A stretch of 64,000 nucleotides of DNA from Rhodobacterales bacterium (GTDB lineage Bacteria; Pseudomonadota; Alphaproteobacteria; Rhodobacterales; Rhodobacteraceae). The position numbers were made by a program, and so were the translations under genes. The notes under the pieces were generated by a model, which searched no databases, was not told the origin of the DNA, and saw only the letters and a program-made list of their open reading frames with translations. This document shows, piece by piece, positions 11,237 to 21,231 of the stretch. The stretch's first letter is position 1. Each line of letters opens with the position of its first letter. The stretch spans positions 110,939-174,938 of the forward strand of contig PDRW01000022.1 of the NCBI GenBank assembly GCA_002746935.1. The letters are read 5' to 3'.

Positions 11237-13108
11237 ATGCCTGACGATACCCCCCATATGAGCGCTGCCGAGGCGCCCCCGCGGCCGGTGATCCGCCAGT
11301 TGGACGATGCCGCGATCAACCGGATCGCCGCCGGAGAGGTGGTGGAGCGCCCGGCTTCGGCGGTGAAGGAACTGGTGGAAAACGCCATTGACGCCGGCGC
11401 GACCCGGATCGACGTGGCCTATGCCGATGGTGGCAAGACCCTGATCCGGGTCACCGATGACGGCATCGGCATCGCGCCGGAAGAACTGCCGCTGGCGCTG
11501 GCGCGGCATGCGACCTCGAAGATCGACGGCTCGGACCTGCTCGCCATCCACAGTTTCGGGTTTCGCGGTGAGGCGCTGCCCTCGCTGGGGGCGGTGGGGC
11601 GGCTGTCGATCACCTCGCGGGTGGCGGGCGCGGAGGCGGCGTCGATCCGGGTGGTGGGGGGCGCGCTGGAGCCGGTGCGACCGGCGGCGCTCAATGCGGG
11701 CACGGTGGTGGAGCTTCGCGATCTGTTTCGTGCCACGCCGGCGCGGCTCAAGTTTCTGCGCTCCGACCGGGCCGAGGCGCAGGCGATCGGCGATGTGGTG
11801 AAGCGGCTGGCGATGGCGGAGCCGCATGTGGCCTTCAGCTTGCGCGACGTGTCGGGCGGCGGCGAGGGGCGGATGCTGGCGCAATATCCGCGCGAGACCG
11901 GCGATCTGTTCGACGCGCTGCACGGGCGGCTCGGGCGCATCATCGGCCGCGATTTCGCCGAGAACGCGCTCCGCCTCGATGCCGAACGCGAGGGGATTCG
12001 CCTCACCGGCTATGCGGCGCTGCCGACCTATTCGCGGGGCGCTGCTGTGGCGCAGTTCGTCTTCGTCAACGGCCGGCCGGTGCGTGACAAGCTGCTCACC
12101 GGCGCGCTCAGGGCGGCCTATTTCGACTTTCTGCCGCGCGACCGGCACCCGGTCGCGGCGCTGTTTCTGAGCTGCGACCCGCATCTGGTCGATGTCAACG
12201 TGCATCCGGCGAAATCCGAGGTGCGGTTCCGCGAGCCGGGGGTGGCGCGGGGGCTGATCGTTTCGGCGCTGCGCCATGCGCTGGCGGAGGCGGGGCATCG
12301 GGCCTCGACCACGGTGGCGCAGGCGACCCTCGGGGCATTCCGGCCGGAGCCGCAGGGCCCGCGGGTCTATCAGATGGACCGGTCTGCGCCCCGGCCCGCC
12401 CCCGGTGTGGCGCAGATGGCCTATGAGATGCAGGCGCCCGACCCGGCGGCCGCGCCCGGCTTTGCCGAAACCGCGGCGCCCTCTGCCCGCTGGGAGCCGC
12501 CGGCGCCGGAAACCGCGCCCTTCGAGCATCTGCCGCTGGGCGCCGCCCGGGCGCATCTGCACGAGAATTACATCGTCGCCCAGACCGCCGATGGCATGGT
12601 GATCGTCGATGCCCATGCGGCCCATGAACGGCTCAATTACGAGAAGATGAAGGCGCAGATGCAGGCCAGTGGCGTGGCCGGGCAGGCGCTGCTGATCCCG
12701 GAGATCGTCGAGCTGTCGGAGCCGGAGGCGGCGCTTCTGCTGGGGATGCGCGAGGAGCTTGCGGGCCTCGGGCTCGGCATAGAGCCCTTCGGCGGCGGCG
12801 CCATCGCGGTGCGCGAGACCCCGGCGATCCTCGGGCCGGTCAATGCCGAAGCGATGATCCGTGACATTCTCGACGACCTCGCCGATCTCGGCAGCAGCAA
12901 CACCGTGCAGGCGCGGATCGAGGCGGTGCTGTCGACCACGGCCTGTCATGGGTCGGTCCGCAGCGGGCGCCGGCTCAATGCCGACGAAATGAACGCGCTG
13001 CTGCGCGAGATGGAGGCGACCCCGCATTCCGGCCAGTGCAACCACGGGCGGCCGACCTATGTGGAACTGAAACTCGCCGATATCGAGCGGCTGTTCGGCC
13101 GCACATGA
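11237..13108 (+). CDS. mutL: DNA mismatch repair protein MutL
   Basis: MutL couples mismatch recognition by MutS to strand cleavage and helicase loading. The 623-residue product has the GHKL ATPase motifs ([30 protein letters not shown]) in the first 120 residues and a C-terminal dimerisation domain. That domain carries an endonuclease-type CNHGRPT near the end and ACHGSVR before it. The DQHAAHER-like motif appears as [14 protein letters not shown], so it may be an endonuclease-competent MutL. An in-frame ATG at 11258 is an equally good start, and neither has a clear ribosome-binding site. The stop overlaps the rmuC start (ATGA). Confidence 0.96.
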   Translation: MPDDTPHMSAAEAPPRPVIRQLDDAAINRIAAGEVVERPASAVKELVENAIDAGATRIDVAYADGGKTLIRVTDDGIGIAPEELPLALARHATSKIDGSDLLAIHSFGFRGEALPSLGAVGRLSITSRVAGAEAASIRVVGGALEPVRPAALNAGTVVELRDLFRATPARLKFLRSDRAEAQAIGDVVKRLAMAEPHVAFSLRDVSGGGEGRMLAQYPRETGDLFDALHGRLGRIIGRDFAENALRLDAEREGIRLTGYAALPTYSRGAAVAQFVFVNGRPVRDKLLTGALRAAYFDFLPRDRHPVAALFLSCDPHLVDVNVHPAKSEVRFREPGVARGLIVSALRHALAEAGHRASTTVAQATLGAFRPEPQGPRVYQMDRSAPRPAPGVAQMAYEMQAPDPAAAPGFAETAAPSARWEPPAPETAPFEHLPLGAARAHLHENYIVAQTADGMVIVDAHAAHERLNYEKMKAQMQASGVAGQALLIPEIVELSEPEAALLLGMREELAGLGLGIEPFGGGAIAVRETPAILGPVNAEAMIRDILDDLADLGSSNTVQARIEAVLSTTACHGSVRSGRRLNADEMNALLREMEATPHSGQCNHGRPTYVELKLADIERLFGRT

Positions 13109-14331
13109 ACGCCGCCTCCCTCACGCTTGACGATCCGCGCCTCTGGGCCGCGCTTGCGGGCCTCGCGCTGGTGGCGTTGTTCCTTGCGCTGTTGCTGGTG
13201 GCGGTGATGCGAACCGGGCGGTCGGCGCGCCAGGCGGAGGTGCTGTCGCGGCAGGTTCTGGGGCTCGGGCAGGCGGTGCAGCTTCTGGGGCAGGGGCAGG
13301 ATCAGCTTGCCGGCGGGCTGCGCAGCGTGTCGGATGCGCAAGCGAGCGCCCGGACCGAGGTCGTTCGCCTGATGGAGGCGCGTCTCGCCGAGGTTCAGGC
13401 CGGTATGCAGGACCGGCTCCACGACAACGCGCTCCGCTCTGCCCGCGCATTTGCCGGGATGCAGGAGCGGATGGGCGAGGTGCTGAAGGGCGGCGAACTC
13501 AGGACCACAAAATCGCTTGCCGAGCTTCAGGCGCGGCTGGCGACCATCGACAAGGCGCAGGAAAACATCACCCGGCTGTCGGGCGATGTGCTGAGCCTTC
13601 AGGACATCCTCTCCAACAAGCAGACCCGCGGCGCCTTCGGTGAAATCCAGCTTGCCGATATCGTGTCGAAAGCCCTGCCCGCCGGCAGCTACCGCTTGCA
13701 GGCGACGCTGTCCAACGGCAAGCGGGCGGATTGTCTGGTGGATCTGCCGGAGCCGCCGGGGCCAATCGCGATCGACGCGAAATTTCCGCTGGAGGCCTAT
13801 GAGGCGCTCAGGGCGGCCGGTACCCAATGGGAGAAGGCCGAGGCGGCCAAGGCGCTGCGGGTTGCGGTGCGGGGGCATATCCGGGCGATTGCGGAGAAGT
13901 ATATCCTCGAGGGCGAGACGGCCGACGGGGCGCTGATGTTTCTGCCCTCGGAGGCGGTCTATGCCGAATTGCACGCAGATTTCGGCGAGGTGGTGCGCGA
14001 GGGCTTCGCGGCAAAGGTCTGGATCGTCTCGCCCACCACCTGCATGGCCACGCTCAACACCATGCGGGCGATCCTGAAGGATGCGCGGATGCGCGAGCAG
14101 GCCGGTGCGATCCGCAAGGCGCTGAAGCAGCTCGGGCGCGATGTGGAGCTGGTGGCCGAGCGGGCGCGCAAGCTTGATGCCCATTTCGCTCAGGCCCGCG
14201 CCGATCTCGACGGTATCGGGGTGGCGGCGGAACGGGCGTGCAAACGTGCGGCCCGGCTCGACAATTTCGATTTCGGGGAGATGACGCCGGGCGCGGAAGA
14301 CCCCGGCCTTCTGCCTCCCGAACAGCCCTGA
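13105..14331 (+). CDS. rmuC: DNA recombination protein RmuC family
   Basis: RmuC proteins have a nuclease-like (PD-(D/E)XK-type) core and limit recombination at inverted repeats. This 408-residue product has one N-terminal membrane anchor (about residues 15-35), a long coiled-coil (about 40-165) and the conserved core with RGAFGEIQL (about 173-181) and [13 protein letters not shown] (about 222-234), where the acidic/Lys residues of the nuclease fold sit. It overlaps mutL by four bases, so it is translationally coupled to a mismatch-repair gene. Confidence 0.93.
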   Translation: MNAASLTLDDPRLWAALAGLALVALFLALLLVAVMRTGRSARQAEVLSRQVLGLGQAVQLLGQGQDQLAGGLRSVSDAQASARTEVVRLMEARLAEVQAGMQDRLHDNALRSARAFAGMQERMGEVLKGGELRTTKSLAELQARLATIDKAQENITRLSGDVLSLQDILSNKQTRGAFGEIQLADIVSKALPAGSYRLQATLSNGKRADCLVDLPEPPGPIAIDAKFPLEAYEALRAAGTQWEKAEAAKALRVAVRGHIRAIAEKYILEGETADGALMFLPSEAVYAELHADFGEVVREGFAAKVWIVSPTTCMATLNTMRAILKDARMREQAGAIRKALKQLGRDVELVAERARKLDAHFAQARADLDGIGVAAERACKRAARLDNFDFGEMTPGAEDPGLLPPEQP

Positions 14332-14394
14332 GCCCTCTTGTCGCCCCTGCCGCGGCGTGCCTAAATGAAAGGGCAGGAAAGGAAAGGACGTGCG

Positions 14395-14796
14395 ATGGCC
14401 ACGCTCGATATCAGCCCTTCGAAAGTTGCCCGGATCATCATTCGTGCGCGCGAGATCGACGCCAAGACCGGACGTTGGGACCGGCCGGGAGACGAGGCCG
14501 AAGCCGACAGCATCCTTGAATCGCGCCCCTCCGACGCGACCGAGGAGGAGTTGCGTTCCTATATCGCCGATCTCAACCGCGACGAGCAGGCGGCGCTGGT
14601 GGCGATCATGTGGATCGGCCGCGATACGTTCACGGCCGATGATTTCGACGAGGCGGTGGAAACCGCGAAACACGAGCGCACCTCGCCAACCGAGGATTAC
14701 CTGCTCGGCATCCCGCTGCTGTCGGACTACCTCACCTCGGGGCTCGAAGCGCTGGGCTATGACGCCGAGGAATATATCGACGCGCATCTGAAATAG
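14395..14796 (+). CDS. DUF3775-like small acidic protein
   Basis: This 133-residue acidic cytoplasmic protein starts MATLDISPSKVARIIIRARE. It resembles the DUF3775 family seen in alphaproteobacteria, where the conserved part is the middle helix region around LNRDEQAALVAIMWIGR. No catalytic motif is visible and the function is unknown. GGAAAGG precedes the ATG at 14395. It follows rmuC by 63 bases and could be read with mutL-rmuC. Confidence 0.8.
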   Translation: MATLDISPSKVARIIIRAREIDAKTGRWDRPGDEAEADSILESRPSDATEEELRSYIADLNRDEQAALVAIMWIGRDTFTADDFDEAVETAKHERTSPTEDYLLGIPLLSDYLTSGLEALGYDAEEYIDAHLK

Positions 14797-14842
14797 GCCA
14801 GAGCGCGTCGCGCGGCCGTTTGCCTTACGGGGCCGGGAAGCG

Positions 14843-14895
14843 CGGCCCCGTGTTGTGCACCCGTGTCACGGCCCCGTGTTACGGCGCCCGTGTCA
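14843..14895. repeat. Imperfect tandem duplication (about 27 bases x 2)
   Basis: Two adjacent copies start CGGCCCCGTGTT and end CCCGTGTCA (14843-14868 and 14869-14895). The second copy contributes the stop codon of the saccharopine dehydrogenase-like gene on the minus strand. Confidence 0.7.
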
Positions 14896-15951
14896 CAGGT
14901 CTTTCATATGCTCCGCAAAAACCGCCTCGGCACGGGCCCAGACGCCCTTCGAGACGCCCTCGTCGAGCGCATTGAGCGTCAGCAGCGAGGGCAGCAACTG
15001 GCCGGCATAGTCTTCGGCGCTCTCCACCGGCAGCAGCGAGGGCAGGTTGTCGATCGCCATCACGTCGAGCGGCGGGCTGTCATGCACCCGCAAGGCGGGC
15101 GCCTGCCAGCTGGTGGCTTCGGAATAGACCGGCACCGGGTTGTAATCGCTGTCCGGGTCGCAGGCGACATCGCCGATCACCGTGAGCTGGCGCGGGCCGG
15201 AGACGGCGTCTTGCGGCACGAAGACCGGGGTGCCGGGACGGGCGAAGATGCAGTTGATGAAGATGTCATGGGTCAGCACCTCCGGGAACGGGCCGCCATG
15301 GGCGGTTTCGGCCATGTCCCAGCGGGTGACGGGCAGGCCGAGGGCATCGCAGAGATCGCCCGCGCCGGTGCCGACCCGTCCCAGCGCGCCGATGATCAGC
15401 ACCGAGGGGCGTTGGCCTGCGAGCGCGGCCTTGATCTCGTCCTGCATCGCGGTGGCGCTGCGGTATGTGGCGACCGGGCCGATGATGCGGCCCTGTTGCT
15501 GAGCGATCCAGCTCATCACCGACAGCGCGGCGCCGGCGTAACCGGCCCAATAGCCGAAGGCGGCGACGCGGCGGCCGTCTTCGTCAACGAGATATTCGAG
15601 GTCGTAGAGCGTGCCGCCGCCGGCCCTGAACCGGGCGAGCAGGCGCTGGCCCGCGTGCTGGCCCTTGAAAGCATGGCCGAACATGATGTGGCGGTGACGG
15701 AGCGGCGTGCCGTCGTCGGGCAGTTCCTTGAGGCCGAAGATGATCGCCTCATCCGGCGCCCCGGGCCAGGAAAACGCCGGCACGATCTCGCAGCCCGCCT
15801 CGCGGTAGCCGTCGATCGGGATCGCGCGCACCGGGCTTTCCTCGACGCTCACCCGGAAACCCTTCTCCAGCAGCGCCGCCGCGCCCTCGGGCGTCAGCCC
15901 CACCCGTTCCTCGTTCGGCCGCTGCTCGGCCCGGACCCAGATATGCGTCAT
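14893..15951 (-). CDS. Saccharopine dehydrogenase-like protein (LYS1 type)
   Basis: This 352-residue protein resembles the NAD+-dependent, lysine-forming saccharopine dehydrogenase. It opens with WVRAEQRPNEERVGLTPEGA, the alanine-dehydrogenase/PNT-like N domain with its ER..LTP signature, and has a Rossmann region VLIIGALGRVGTGA (about 183-196). In alphaproteobacteria without a complete alpha-aminoadipate route its role may be lysine breakdown or another imino-acid reaction, which cannot be settled here. It follows the histidine phosphatase gene by nine bases on the same strand, so both are co-transcribed. Confidence 0.85.
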   Translation of the reverse strand: MTHIWVRAEQRPNEERVGLTPEGAAALLEKGFRVSVEESPVRAIPIDGYREAGCEIVPAFSWPGAPDEAIIFGLKELPDDGTPLRHRHIMFGHAFKGQHAGQRLLARFRAGGGTLYDLEYLVDEDGRRVAAFGYWAGYAGAALSVMSWIAQQQGRIIGPVATYRSATAMQDEIKAALAGQRPSVLIIGALGRVGTGAGDLCDALGLPVTRWDMAETAHGGPFPEVLTHDIFINCIFARPGTPVFVPQDAVSGPRQLTVIGDVACDPDSDYNPVPVYSEATSWQAPALRVHDSPPLDVMAIDNLPSLLPVESAEDYAGQLLPSLLTLNALDEGVSKGVWARAEAVFAEHMKDL

Positions 15952-15960
15952 TTCCGCTCC

Positions 15961-16620
15961 TCAGATATAGGTTTGCGCCGGCTGCCTGTCGCGGCTGGCG
16001 AGATGCGGCACGGCGTTGAACCCGGTCAGTGTCAGCCCGGAGCCGACCGGATGCAACTGGTGGATCGAGCTGTTCTTTATGGTCAGGGCGAGGCGGGCGA
16101 AGGCGCCGAGGTCGAGCCCCATCGCCACCCGGATCGCCATCGCGATCAGCCCGCCGGAGGTGACCACGAGGGCGCGGCCGTCGCCGGCGGCGATCTCGGT
16201 CAGCACCGCGTCGATCCGTCCCTGAAAATCGTGGAAACTCTCCGAGGCGCCGGCGATCCTGCCGTCCTGCCAGGCGGTGAAGACCAGCGGCAGATGGTCG
16301 ATGAATTCGTCGCGGTTGGTGGGCAGCGGAATGCCCATCTGCGCGTGCATCCGGTTGGAGAGGTCGAAATATTCCACCTCGTTCAGCCGGGCATCGGCCA
16401 CCGGGTCGGCCCAGCGGGTGACCCGCATCGCCCGGGCGGTGTCGTGGTGGCGGTTGAGCGTGCCGGTATAGACCCGGTCGAATCGCTCGCCGGTCTCCTC
16501 GAGATAGTCGCCAAGCCAGGCGGCCTGCTGATGGCCAAGCTCGGAAAGCGCGTCATAGCCGCCTTCGTCGGTCGCGGCGGAATTGGCCTGGCCGTGGCGG
16601 ACCAGCGTGATCTGTGACAT
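15961..16620 (-). CDS. Histidine phosphatase family protein
   Basis: This 219-residue protein has the catalytic LVRHGQAN at residues 6-13 (phospho-accepting His8) and a later YTGTLNRHHDTARAM region, as in phosphoglycerate mutase-like phosphatases. The C-terminal SGGLIA segment holds the place where the second catalytic His normally lies (VTSGGLIAM). The usual His there appears to be replaced, so activity is uncertain. The substrate is unknown. It is the first gene of a two-gene unit with the saccharopine dehydrogenase-like gene. Confidence 0.88.
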   Translation of the reverse strand: MSQITLVRHGQANSAATDEGGYDALSELGHQQAAWLGDYLEETGERFDRVYTGTLNRHHDTARAMRVTRWADPVADARLNEVEYFDLSNRMHAQMGIPLPTNRDEFIDHLPLVFTAWQDGRIAGASESFHDFQGRIDAVLTEIAAGDGRALVVTSGGLIAMAIRVAMGLDLGAFARLALTIKNSSIHQLHPVGSGLTLTGFNAVPHLASRDRQPAQTYI

Positions 16621-16698
16621 GTCGGGCCCCTTTTGGTTGCGCCTGTGCTACAGCGTTGGGTCGGGGCAGAAAAGGGCCTGGGTGTTGCCAACAGCAAA

Positions 16699-16724
16699 GG
16701 GCCGCCGGATCTTTCCGACGGCCC
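16699..16724 (-). terminator. Terminator after rpmJ
   Basis: On the minus strand GGGCCGTCGG pairs with CCGGCGGCCC across a 6-base loop, then TTTG follows. It lies about 70 bases after the rpmJ stop. Confidence 0.65.
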
Positions 16725-16750
16725 CTGAAATTGCAGTGCTTTCGTCAACC

Positions 16751-16811
16751 GAAGCTCAGCCCTGACGGGTGGCCCCGAAGCTCAGCCCTCAAAGCTCAAC
16801 CCTGACGGGCC
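16751..16811. repeat. Short direct repeats around the rpmJ stop codon
   Basis: GAAGCTCAGCCCT occurs at about 16751 and 16778. AAGCTCAGCCCTGACGGG at about 16752 recurs with one mismatch at 16792-16809, where it includes the rpmJ stop codon. It looks like a local duplication of the 3' end of the gene. Confidence 0.6.
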
Positions 16812-16921
16812 TTGAAGCGGCGCTGCGTCTTGTTGATGACGTAGACGCGGCCCTTGCGGCGCACGACGCGGCAGTCGCGGTGCCGGTTCTTCAGCGAGCG
16901 AAGCGAGTTGCGGACTTTCAT
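16796..16921 (-). CDS. rpmJ: 50S ribosomal protein L36
   Basis: This is a 41-residue basic protein, [20 protein letters not shown] and onward. It is the alphaproteobacterial form of L36, which is slightly longer than the 37-38 residue type and keeps only part of the zinc-binding Cys/His set (Cys17 and His14). It stands alone rather than in the spc operon. GAGAGGGAC precedes the ATG. It lies downstream of tRNA-Val on the same strand, and readthrough from the tRNA promoter is possible. Confidence 0.95.
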   Translation of the reverse strand: MKVRNSLRSLKNRHRDCRVVRRKGRVYVINKTQRRFKARQG

Positions 16922-16964
16922 GTCCCTCTCCTCTTGTCGCGGCGCCGGGAGCGCCGGTGAATTC

Positions 16965-17037
16965 TTGCCCGGAACCCGGGCGGTGAAACCTTTGCCCGGA
17001 CCCCCGGGCAGCCAGACCGTTGCCCGGATCCCCGGGC
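16965..17037. repeat. Three tandem GC-rich hairpins
   Basis: TTGCCCGG-loop-CCGGGC occurs three times (16965-16981, 16992-17009, 17020-17037) at 27-28 base spacing with loops of 3-4 bases. All three lie between the tRNA-Val 3' end and the rpmJ start. None has a T tract. Confidence 0.75.
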
Positions 17038-17042
17038 GGCGG

Positions 17043-17117
17043 TGGTGGGCGATACTGGGATCGAACCAGTGACCCCTTCGATGTCAACGAAGTGCTCTAC
17101 CGCTGAGCTAATCGCCC
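17043..17117 (-). tRNA. tRNA-Val (anticodon GAC)
   Basis: The minus strand gives a complete cloverleaf: acceptor GGGCGAT/ATCGCCC, D arm with AGCTCAGCGGTAGAGC, anticodon loop TTGACAT (anticodon GAC, valine), T loop GGTTCGATCCC, discriminator A and an encoded CCA (17043-17045). A strong promoter lies about 100 bases upstream. Confidence 0.97.
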
Positions 17118-17225
17118 GTTTTGCCTGCCGGAACGGCCCAGCCTTTCGGCCGCTGGCTGCGCGCGGATATGCGAGCCGGCCCGTTCAAACAAACAGACGC
17201 GGGAGGCCCCGCGCCGGTCCGCGTG

Positions 17226-17254
17226 TCTATAGAAGGTAAAGCGTGGGCGTGCAA
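17226..17254 (-). promoter_or_regulatory. Sigma-70 promoter for tRNA-Val
   Basis: On the minus strand TTGCAC (17249-17254) and TATAGA (17226-17231) are exactly 17 bases apart, which is close to consensus. A transcript would start near 17219 and be processed to the tRNA 5' end at 17117. Confidence 0.75.
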
Positions 17255-17317
17255 GGGGTATTGGCGCCCGGATTTCCCGTTTATACTGCGGCGCTGAAAA
17301 CGGAGGTGAAGAGAAAC

Positions 17318-18187
17318 ATGCAGCACCCGGCCTACGCGCTGACGATGCCGAATCGCCGGACCACGGCGACGATCTTTGCCAGCCCGCATTCCGGGCGCGA
17401 CTACCCTTGGGCGTTTCTGCGCCGGTCGGTGCTCGATGAACAGGCGATCCGCTCGTCGGAGGATGCCTTCGTCGATCTGCTGGTGGCCGACGCGCCCGCG
17501 CATGGCGCGCCGCTGATCGCCGCCCGGGCGCCGCGCGCCTTTGTCGATCTCAACCGCGGGGCGGAGGAGCTCGATCCGGCGCTGATTCGCGGTGTGGCGG
17601 GCGGGGCGCATAACCCGCGGGTTGCCTCCGGACTTGGGGTGATTCCGCGCGTGGTGGCGGGCGGGCGCGAGATCTACCGCGGCAAGATCAGCCTTGGGGA
17701 AGTGCGGGCGCGGCTGGAGGAGCATTGGTACCCCTATCACGCGAAGCTTCAGGGGCTGATCGAAGAATCGCGGCTGCTGTTCGGCCAGGCGCTGCTGGTC
17801 GATTGCCACTCGATGCCGCATGCGGCGATCGAGAGCCTGTGCCGCCACAGGTCCGAGACACCCGAGATCGTGATTGGTGACCGCTACGGCGCGGCGGCGG
17901 GCGGCAGTATCGTCGAGCGGATCGAGGCGGCCTTCCGCAAGGAGGGCTTCAGGGTCGCGCTGAACACGCCATTTGCCGGGGCCTATACCGCGCAGGCCTA
18001 CGGACGGCCGTCGCAGCGCAGCCATGTGGTGCAGATCGAGATTGACCGGTCGCTTTACATGAACGAACGCGATCTGTGCCCCAACGGCAATTTCGGCGCG
18101 ATGCAGCGCATATTGGGGCGGATCATCGCGGAACTGGCCGGGATCGGGCGCCCCGAAGCGGAGAGCGCCCCGCTGGCGGCGGAATAG
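17318..18187 (+). CDS. N-formylglutamate amidohydrolase family protein
   Basis: Members of this family release formate from N-formylglutamate in histidine breakdown, or act on related acyl-amino acids. The 289-residue product has the zinc-site type motifs SPHSGRDYP (about 22-30) and DCHSMPH (about 166-172), and FVDLNRGAEELD in between. No hut genes are nearby, so the substrate is open. The start was set at the ATG at 17318 after CGGAGG. A second, divergent member of the family is at 27051-27791. Confidence 0.88.
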   Translation: MQHPAYALTMPNRRTTATIFASPHSGRDYPWAFLRRSVLDEQAIRSSEDAFVDLLVADAPAHGAPLIAARAPRAFVDLNRGAEELDPALIRGVAGGAHNPRVASGLGVIPRVVAGGREIYRGKISLGEVRARLEEHWYPYHAKLQGLIEESRLLFGQALLVDCHSMPHAAIESLCRHRSETPEIVIGDRYGAAAGGSIVERIEAAFRKEGFRVALNTPFAGAYTAQAYGRPSQRSHVVQIEIDRSLYMNERDLCPNGNFGAMQRILGRIIAELAGIGRPEAESAPLAAE

Positions 18188-18204
18188 CAGACCGGCGCGG
18201 GAAC

Positions 18205-19506
<1,302 letters not shown>

Positions 19507-19728
19507 GGGGCGAGTATAGCGCGGGACGCGGGGGCGGATGCAAGCCACCGCGCGACGGGAGCGCTGGCAGCATTGCGGGAGCGGGCCTCTCCGGGGGTGA
19601 AATACCTGAAACAATCTGTTTCCGTCATTGAAATGCCCGATTTCATTACCACTTTATGGCAGGGCGCCAGCGCATGCTACAGTGTCCTGTTCTGTTAACG
19701 TCGAGACATTCCAGGAGGATCTCCCCCC

Positions 19729-20625
19729 ATGTCCACCGAAGAACTGATCGGCCAATTCATTGGCGCGAACATCATCCTTCTTCTCATTGCCCTGTTCATC
19801 ATCATCTCGATCTTCCTGGGCGTGCGGATCGTGCCGCAGAGCCAGAAATATGTCGTCGAGCGATTTGGCCGGTTGCAGGTGGTGCTGGGGCCGGGGATCA
19901 ACTTCATCATTCCCTTCCTCGACCGGGTGCGGCACCGGGTGTCGATCCTCGAACGCCAGCTGCCGACCATGACCCAGGATGCGATCACCAAGGACAACGT
20001 GCTGGTGCAGGTCGATACCAGCGTGTTCTATCGTATTCTCGAGCCGGAAAAGACGGTCTACCGGATCCGTGACGTCGATGGCGCGATCTCGACCACCGTG
20101 GCCGGGATCGTCCGCGCCGAGATCGGCAAGATGGACCTCGACGAGGTGCAGTCGAACCGGGCGCAGCTGATCACCCAGATCAAGGCCAGCGTCGAAGACG
20201 CGGTGGATGCCTGGGGGATCGAGGTGACCCGGGCCGAGATTCTCGATGTGAACCTCGATCAGGCAACGCGCGACGCGATGCTCCAGCAGCTCAATGCCGA
20301 ACGCGCCCGGCGCGCACAGGTGATGGAGGCCGAGGGCACCAAGCGTGCGGTCGAGCTTCAGGCCGACGCCGAGCTTTACGCCGCCGAGCAAACCGCCAAG
20401 GCGCGCCGTATTCAGGCCGAAGCCGAGGCTTATGCCACCGAAGTGGTGGCGCAGGCGATTGCCAAGAACGGCATCGAGGCGGCGCAGTATCAGGTGGCGC
20501 TGAAACAGGTAGAGGCGATTGCGAAGGTGGGCGAAGGCGCCGGCAAACAGACCGTGCTGCTGCCCGCCAATGCGGTTGACGCCTTTGCCGATGCCTTCGG
20601 GCTGCTCAAAGGGGTGGGCAAATGA
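19729..20625 (+). CDS. SPFH/stomatin-type membrane protein (QmcA-like)
   Basis: This 298-residue protein has one N-terminal transmembrane helix (about residues 12-32) and then a Band 7 domain that starts RIVPQSQKYVVERFGRLQ. A long alanine/glutamate-rich coiled-coil follows (about 185-255). Such proteins assemble into rings at the membrane and work with an NfeD partner and often with FtsH. AGGAGG precedes the ATG. The next gene, an NfeD-like protein, overlaps it by four bases, which is the usual operon for this family. Confidence 0.93.
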   Translation: MSTEELIGQFIGANIILLLIALFIIISIFLGVRIVPQSQKYVVERFGRLQVVLGPGINFIIPFLDRVRHRVSILERQLPTMTQDAITKDNVLVQVDTSVFYRILEPEKTVYRIRDVDGAISTTVAGIVRAEIGKMDLDEVQSNRAQLITQIKASVEDAVDAWGIEVTRAEILDVNLDQATRDAMLQQLNAERARRAQVMEAEGTKRAVELQADAELYAAEQTAKARRIQAEAEAYATEVVAQAIAKNGIEAAQYQVALKQVEAIAKVGEGAGKQTVLLPANAVDAFADAFGLLKGVGK

Positions 20626-20891
20626 ACTGGGAGGTCTGGTGGGTCTGGATCGCGGCCGGGCTTGGACTCGCGATCTTCGAACTCTTCGCGCCCGGCTTCA
20701 TCTTCGTCGGCTTTGCAATCGGGGCCGTGGCGGTCGGGGTGCTGATGGCGCTGGGCGTGAGCTTCACCCTGCCCTGGGCGCTGGTGGTTTTCGCGGTGAC
20801 CTCGGTGCTGGCCTGGGTCGGTGCCCGGATGGCGATGGGCACGCGGGCCGGCCAGACCAAGACCTTCGACCACGACATCAACGAAGACTGA
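20622..20891 (+). CDS. NfeD-like membrane protein (short form)
   Basis: This 89-residue protein has two or three hydrophobic helices (about 5-25 and 28-65) and a short charged tail, without the soluble OB-fold domain found in longer NfeD proteins. It overlaps the stomatin gene by ATGA. The pair is expected to act together in membrane organisation or protein quality control. A strong terminator follows. Confidence 0.88.
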   Translation: MNWEVWWVWIAAGLGLAIFELFAPGFIFVGFAIGAVAVGVLMALGVSFTLPWALVVFAVTSVLAWVGARMAMGTRAGQTKTFDHDINED

Positions 20892-20899
20892 AACCTGGA

Positions 20900-20938
20900 C
20901 CGACGCCCTCCCCTCCTGGGGAAGGGCGTCGGGTTTTT
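20900..20938 (+). terminator. Rho-independent terminator after the SPFH-NfeD operon
   Basis: CCGACGCCCT (20900-20909) pairs with AGGGCGTCGG (20923-20932), then TTTTT follows. The operon stop codon is nine bases upstream. Confidence 0.92.
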
Positions 20939-21078
20939 CAGGGCCGTGAGTTGCGGCCGGGGTGGCAGGGGCGCTTTCTGCGAACGCCCGCCGGCAGGCG
21001 TGCCCCGGCAGGCGCGCAATATCGGTGATCCCGGCCGCTGGAGTCTTGTTCTCGTTACCCTCTCGCCCGACTGCTTTC

Positions 21079-21120
21079 TATAGCCAAACGGCACAACTCT
21101 GATTGTGCCGTTTGGCTATA
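21079..21120. repeat. Perfect 18-base inverted repeat between convergent genes
   Basis: TATAGCCAAACGGCACAA (21079-21096) and its exact complement (21103-21120) flank a 6-base loop. It lies in the 340-base gap between the nfeD and pyrF 3' ends. It may be a bidirectional terminator or RNA-stabilising hairpin, but the gap already has a terminator for the plus strand. Confidence 0.9.
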
Positions 21121-21231
21121 ACTCTTTGGTTTTACGCTGATGCTTCGTGGATTTTGAGATCAAACCCACTCCCGTCAGCTATACCGGAAGGGCAAGCCGA
21201 AAGGCCGGAGAGCCACCCCGGGACCGCCGGT

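Noticed and set aside
8915-13045. Minus-strand open frame of 1376 codons
   Set aside because: Only its last 381 codons are serC. The rest is antisense to serB and mutL, Arg/His/Pro-rich, and has no family resemblance, as GC-rich shadow frames typically are.
16965-17037. CRISPR array next to tRNA-Val
   Set aside because: The three 17-18 base palindromes have only about 10 bases between them, too short for spacers, and no cas gene is present.
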